Of a stretch of DNA of 64,000 nucleotides, positions 60,889-64,000 are shown one piece after another. The position numbers were made by a program, and so were the translations under genes. The stretch comes from Nocardia asteroides (GTDB lineage Bacteria; Actinomycetota; Actinomycetes; Mycobacteriales; Mycobacteriaceae): NCBI RefSeq assembly GCF_021183625.1, contig NZ_CP089214.1:248001-312000 (forward strand), read 5' to 3'. The notes beneath the pieces are model-generated. The model ran no database searches, was not told where the DNA came from, and was given only the letters and a program-made list of their open reading frames with translations. The first letter of the stretch is position 1. Every line of letters starts with the position of its first letter.

Positions 60889-63117
60889 ATGAACGCGACC
60901 ACCATTGCCCGGCAGTGCACGCTGTGCGAGGCCCATTGCGGAATCCTGGTGACCGTCGAGGACCTGCAGGTGACCCGGATCGAGGGTAATCCCGACGATG
61001 TCCTGTCGAAGGGCTATATCTGCCCGAAGGCGACGGCCATGGGCGGGCTGCACCACGATCCGGATCGGCTGCGGACGCCGATGAAGCGGGTCGGCACGGA
61101 GTTCGTGCCGATCGGCTGGGACGAGGCGATCGCCGAGGTGGGCCGCAGGCTGCGGAAGGTGCGGGCGGAGCACGGCGCGCACGCGGTCGGCATGTACCTG
61201 GGGAATCCGGCGGCGCACAGTTCGTCGGTGATCTACGGCGGGATGCTGCGGGCGGCGCTGGGGACGAACAATTTCTTCACGGCGTCGTCGATCGATCAGT
61301 TCCCGCAGGAGTTCGCGGCGTGGCAGATGTTCGGGTCGAATGTGCTGATGCCGGTGGCCGATATCGATCGGACGCATCGGCTGGTGATCCTGGGTGCGAA
61401 TCCGGCGGTGTCGAACGGGTCGATCACGACGATGCCGGGCGCGCGGGATCGGATCAAGGCGGTCCGTAAGCGGGGCGGCACGGTGGTGGTGATCGATCCG
61501 CGGCGCACGGAGACGGTGAAGCTGGCGGACGAGCACGTGGCGGTGGCGCCGGGTGGTGACGCGTACCTGCTGCTGGGGATGTTGCACGTGCTGGTGACCG
61601 AGGGGCTGGTGGACGGGGCGGCGGTGCGGTCGCGGACCACCGGGTTCGAAGAGTTGCGGGCGCTGGTGGCGGAGGCGACGCCGGAGTGGGCCGCTCCCCT
61701 GGCGGGGGTGGATGCGGAGGTGATCCGGCGGTTGGCGCGGGAGCACGCGGCGGCGCCGTCGGCGGTGATGTACGGGCGGATCGGGGTGTGCCATCAGGTG
61801 ACGGGCACGCTGACGCACTGGCTGATCAATGTGATCAACGCGGTGACCGGGAATCTGGATCGGGCGGGTGGGCAGATGTTCGCCACGCCCGCGGTGGACG
61901 CGGCGCGGATGGCGCGCCGGGTGCCGCTGGCGGGGTACGGGAAGTGGACGGATCGGTCGGGGCGGTTCAAGTCGTTCCGGGCGGAGTTGCCGGTGGCGGT
62001 GCTGGCGGACGAGATGCTGGACGAGGGGCCGGGGCAGATCCGGGCGATGGTGACCTATGCCGGGAATCCGGTGTTGTCGACGCCGCAGGGTGGGCGGTTG
62101 GACGAGGCGCTGGCGGGGCTGGATTTCTATGTCGCGGTCGACATGTACATCACGGAGACGACGCGGCACGCGGATCTGATCCTGCCGCCGGTCTCGCCGC
62201 TGGAGCGCGAGGACATGGACATCGTGCTGTCGGTGTTCAGTGTGCGGAACAGTCTGCGGTTCAATCCGCGGGTGTTCGAGCCGCAGCCGGGTGGGCTGGA
62301 GGATTGGGAGATCATGGCGCGGCTGGCGGTGGAGATTCTGCCGCTGCCGGTGCGGCGGGTGACGGGGCGCGCGCTGACGGCGGTGCTGGATCGGCTGAGT
62401 CCGTTGCGGCTGGCGTCGGCGGGGATCGCGGTGGGTCCGTACGGGGTACTGCGCAAGGGGCCGGGCGGGGTGACGGTGTCGAAGTTGCGGAAGACGGCGG
62501 GCGGGATCGATCTGGGGCCGTTGCGGCCGCGGTTGCGGGATTTGATCGCGACGAAGGATCGGAAGGTGCATCTGGCGCCGGAGTTGCTGCTCGATGGTGC
62601 GCGGGAGTTGATCGCGGAGGCGGGGCGGGGTGCGGCGGTGACGGCGCCCGTGGACGGGTTCGATCTGCGGTTGATCGGGCGGCGGCATCTGCGGAGCAAT
62701 AACTCGTGGTTGCACAATCTGCCGTCGATGGTGAAGGGGAAGCCGCGGTGCACGGTGCTCATGCATCCCGATGACGCGGTGCAGCGCGGGTTGGCCGATG
62801 GTGATCCGGCTGTGGTGTCGTCGCGGATCGGGGCGATCGTGGTTCCGGTGGAGGCGAGTGACGAGATCCGGCGGGGGACGGTGGCGATTCCGCACGGGTG
62901 GGGGCATCGGGAGCCGGGGGTCGGGTGGACGGTCGCGGCCGGGTTGCCCGGCGCGAACGTCAACCTGCTGCACGACCCCAAGGCGACGGATACGTTCACC
63001 GGCAATTCCGCCGTGAACGGCACCTGGGTCACCGTGGCTCCCGCCCCCGGCGCCCCGGAAGTCGCCGAGCAGCCCGAAATCGCCGAGCAGCCCGAAGAAG
63101 CCGCCATCCCCGGCTGA
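60889..63117 (+). CDS. Molybdopterin-dependent oxidoreductase (bis-MGD, 4Fe-4S)
   Basis: A 742-residue member of the formate dehydrogenase/nitrate reductase/DMSO reductase superfamily. The [4Fe-4S] ligands are Cys10, Cys13, Cys17 and Cys45. The cofactor domains follow (GNPAAHSSS, LGANPAVSNGS, YAGNPVLSTPQGG). The C-terminal molybdopterin domain ends with a short AEQPE repeat. There is no Tat signal, so it is cytoplasmic. No electron-transfer subunit is next to it, as in many actinobacterial stand-alone members. Substrate unknown. Confidence 0.88.
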   Translation: MNATTIARQCTLCEAHCGILVTVEDLQVTRIEGNPDDVLSKGYICPKATAMGGLHHDPDRLRTPMKRVGTEFVPIGWDEAIAEVGRRLRKVRAEHGAHAVGMYLGNPAAHSSSVIYGGMLRAALGTNNFFTASSIDQFPQEFAAWQMFGSNVLMPVADIDRTHRLVILGANPAVSNGSITTMPGARDRIKAVRKRGGTVVVIDPRRTETVKLADEHVAVAPGGDAYLLLGMLHVLVTEGLVDGAAVRSRTTGFEELRALVAEATPEWAAPLAGVDAEVIRRLAREHAAAPSAVMYGRIGVCHQVTGTLTHWLINVINAVTGNLDRAGGQMFATPAVDAARMARRVPLAGYGKWTDRSGRFKSFRAELPVAVLADEMLDEGPGQIRAMVTYAGNPVLSTPQGGRLDEALAGLDFYVAVDMYITETTRHADLILPPVSPLEREDMDIVLSVFSVRNSLRFNPRVFEPQPGGLEDWEIMARLAVEILPLPVRRVTGRALTAVLDRLSPLRLASAGIAVGPYGVLRKGPGGVTVSKLRKTAGGIDLGPLRPRLRDLIATKDRKVHLAPELLLDGARELIAEAGRGAAVTAPVDGFDLRLIGRRHLRSNNSWLHNLPSMVKGKPRCTVLMHPDDAVQRGLADGDPAVVSSRIGAIVVPVEASDEIRRGTVAIPHGWGHREPGVGWTVAAGLPGANVNLLHDPKATDTFTGNSAVNGTWVTVAPAPGAPEVAEQPEIAEQPEEAAIPG

Positions 63118-63168
63118 CCTCTCCCCCGGTGAACTACACCCACCCCGCACGGGTGACACAATGCGACG

Positions 63169-64000
63169 ATGCATGTGGCTGTCGGCTTGGTGGTCCTGGT
63201 AGCGGCAGCGGTAGCCCTCGCTGCCCTGGCCCGCAGGGCGGGTCTGTCGGAGCCGCTGGTCCTCACGGTGGCGGGGGTCGCGGCGTCGTACCTGCCGTTC
63301 GTCCCGCAGGTGGATCTGGACCCGGAGATCGTCCTGCTCGGCCTGCTCCCCCCGCTGCTGTACACGGCGGCGATCCGCACCTCCCTGCTGGATTTCCGGA
63401 AGAACGCGACGACGATCGCGCTGCTGTCGGTGGTCCTGGTGCTGTTCTCCACCTTCGTGGTGGCCGCGGTGGTCTGGCTGCTGCTTCCGGTCCCGTTCGC
63501 GGTCGCGGTGGCGCTGGGCGCGGTGGTCGCCCCACCGGATGCGGTGGCCGCCACGGCGGTGGCGCGCAGGATCGGGATGCCGCGGCGGATCGTGACGATC
63601 CTGGAGGACGAGTCGCTGTTCAACGACGCGACGGCGCTGGTGGCGTTGCGGACGGCGATCGCGGCGTCGGCGGGGTCGGTGTCGGTGTGGCAGGCGGGCG
63701 GCGATTTCGTGCTGGCGGCCGGTGGCGGCGCGCTGGTGGGGGTGCTGGTGGCGGCGGTGCTGGCGACGCTGCGGCGGCGGATCACCGATCCGGTGCTGGA
63801 TACGACGCTGTCGTTCCTCGCGCCGTTCGCGGCGTACCTGCCCGCGGAGGAGGTGCACGCCTCGGGGGTGATCGCGGTGGTGGTGTGCGGGATGATCCTC
63901 GGGCACGGCGCGCCGCGCTGGCAGAGCGCGGCGTCGCGGATCGCGGAGCGCACGAACTGGCGGACGGTGCAGTTCATTCTGGAGAGCTCGGTGTTCCTGG
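63169..64000 (+). CDS. Na+/H+ antiporter (CPA1/NhaP family), N-terminal part
   Basis: A frame from ATG 63169 is open to the end of the window, giving about 277 residues with eight or more helices. LLGLLPPLLYTAAIRTSL, VVAPPDAVAATAVA and EDESLFNDATALV are the marks of CPA1 antiporters, with the ND pair of the ion site in FNDAT. Its C-terminus lies outside. It should exchange Na+ or K+ for protons. Confidence 0.88.
   Translation, partial: MHVAVGLVVLVAAAVALAALARRAGLSEPLVLTVAGVAASYLPFVPQVDLDPEIVLLGLLPPLLYTAAIRTSLLDFRKNATTIALLSVVLVLFSTFVVAAVVWLLLPVPFAVAVALGAVVAPPDAVAATAVARRIGMPRRIVTILEDESLFNDATALVALRTAIAASAGSVSVWQAGGDFVLAAGGGALVGVLVAAVLATLRRRITDPVLDTTLSFLAPFAAYLPAEEVHASGVIAVVVCGMILGHGAPRWQSAASRIAERTNWRTVQFILESSVFL

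Noticed and set aside
60772..63906. Very long open frame on the minus strand opposite the molybdoenzyme and antiporter genes
   Set aside because: Arg/His/Pro-rich composition without any domain, as expected for antisense frames in high-GC DNA.

Overview
The window looks like chromosome of a high-GC actinomycete of the Nocardia/Rhodococcus/Mycobacterium group, most probably Nocardia. This is inferred from very GC-rich codons, many GTG starts, Lsr2, an LmeA-like (DUF2993) lipoglycan-associated protein, a rifampin phosphotransferase, a LIP-type secreted lipase, PucR and Scr1/DUF397 regulators, and sigma-F/B-like promoter motifs. No rRNA, tRNA, CRISPR array, insertion sequence or phage structural gene was found.

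Layout. 1-2.7 kb: end of an MFS transporter, then an arsenic module (ArsR, a CadI/ArsI-type C-As lyase, Acr3) with an ArsR palindrome. 2.7-6.7 kb: small genes, an M24 peptidase and an anti-sigma/phosphatase/anti-anti-sigma partner-switching set. 6.8-9.5 kb: an Hsp20 gene under a CIRCE element, a divergent MerR-type regulator and a PucR regulator. 9.7-11.05 kb: secreted lipase. 11.7-34.8 kb: one tightly coupled 15-gene biosynthetic operon. 34.8-41 kb: remnant of an XRE/DUF397 pair, two AraC regulators, an AhpD-like protein, rifampin phosphotransferase and a DinB-like protein. 41-45.3 kb: secreted/envelope proteins and a CopB-type copper ATPase behind a CsoR-like operator. 45.5-53.7 kb: Ser/Thr kinase, SDR, AraC/NmrA pair, small stress proteins, hydrolase, response regulator, PAS-ANTAR protein and Lsr2. 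53.75-54.8 kb: decayed genes. 54.9-56.7 kb: a holin-like/DUF3618/DUF4235 stress operon and Dps. 56.7-64 kb: hydrolases, a beta-lactamase-like lipoprotein, a molybdopterin oxidoreductase and the start of a Na+/H+ antiporter.

The outstanding feature is the 11.7-34.8 kb operon. It opens with a single protein fusing a class I HMG-CoA reductase (all four catalytic residues kept) to an aminoglycoside-phosphotransferase-fold kinase. Then come an MBL hydrolase, PanD (beta-alanine supply), a UbiA-type prenyltransferase, an AT-less KS-carrier-thioesterase, a C-A-PCP NRPS module, a fatty-acyl-AMP ligase fused to a nucleotidyltransferase-like domain, a free ACP, a thioester-reductase-like SDR, a LolD/FtsX exporter, a rifampin-phosphotransferase-like dikinase, two thymidylate-kinase-like P-loop kinases and a PucR-type regulator. 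Nearly every junction overlaps by 4-16 bases, so the set behaves as one transcriptional unit. I do not recognise this combination from any described pathway. The number of phosphoryl or nucleotidyl transfer domains (five) suggests the product or an intermediate is phosphorylated.

A second theme is general stress. Three exact GTTT-N15-GGGTA promoters and two weaker ones, all with a 15-base spacer, lie 32-48 bases upstream of the rsbW-like gene, a small acidic protein, the DUF2945/DUF3140 pair, the holin-like/DUF3618/DUF4235 operon and possibly dps. This points to a sigma-F/B regulon in the same window as its probable partner-switching regulators.
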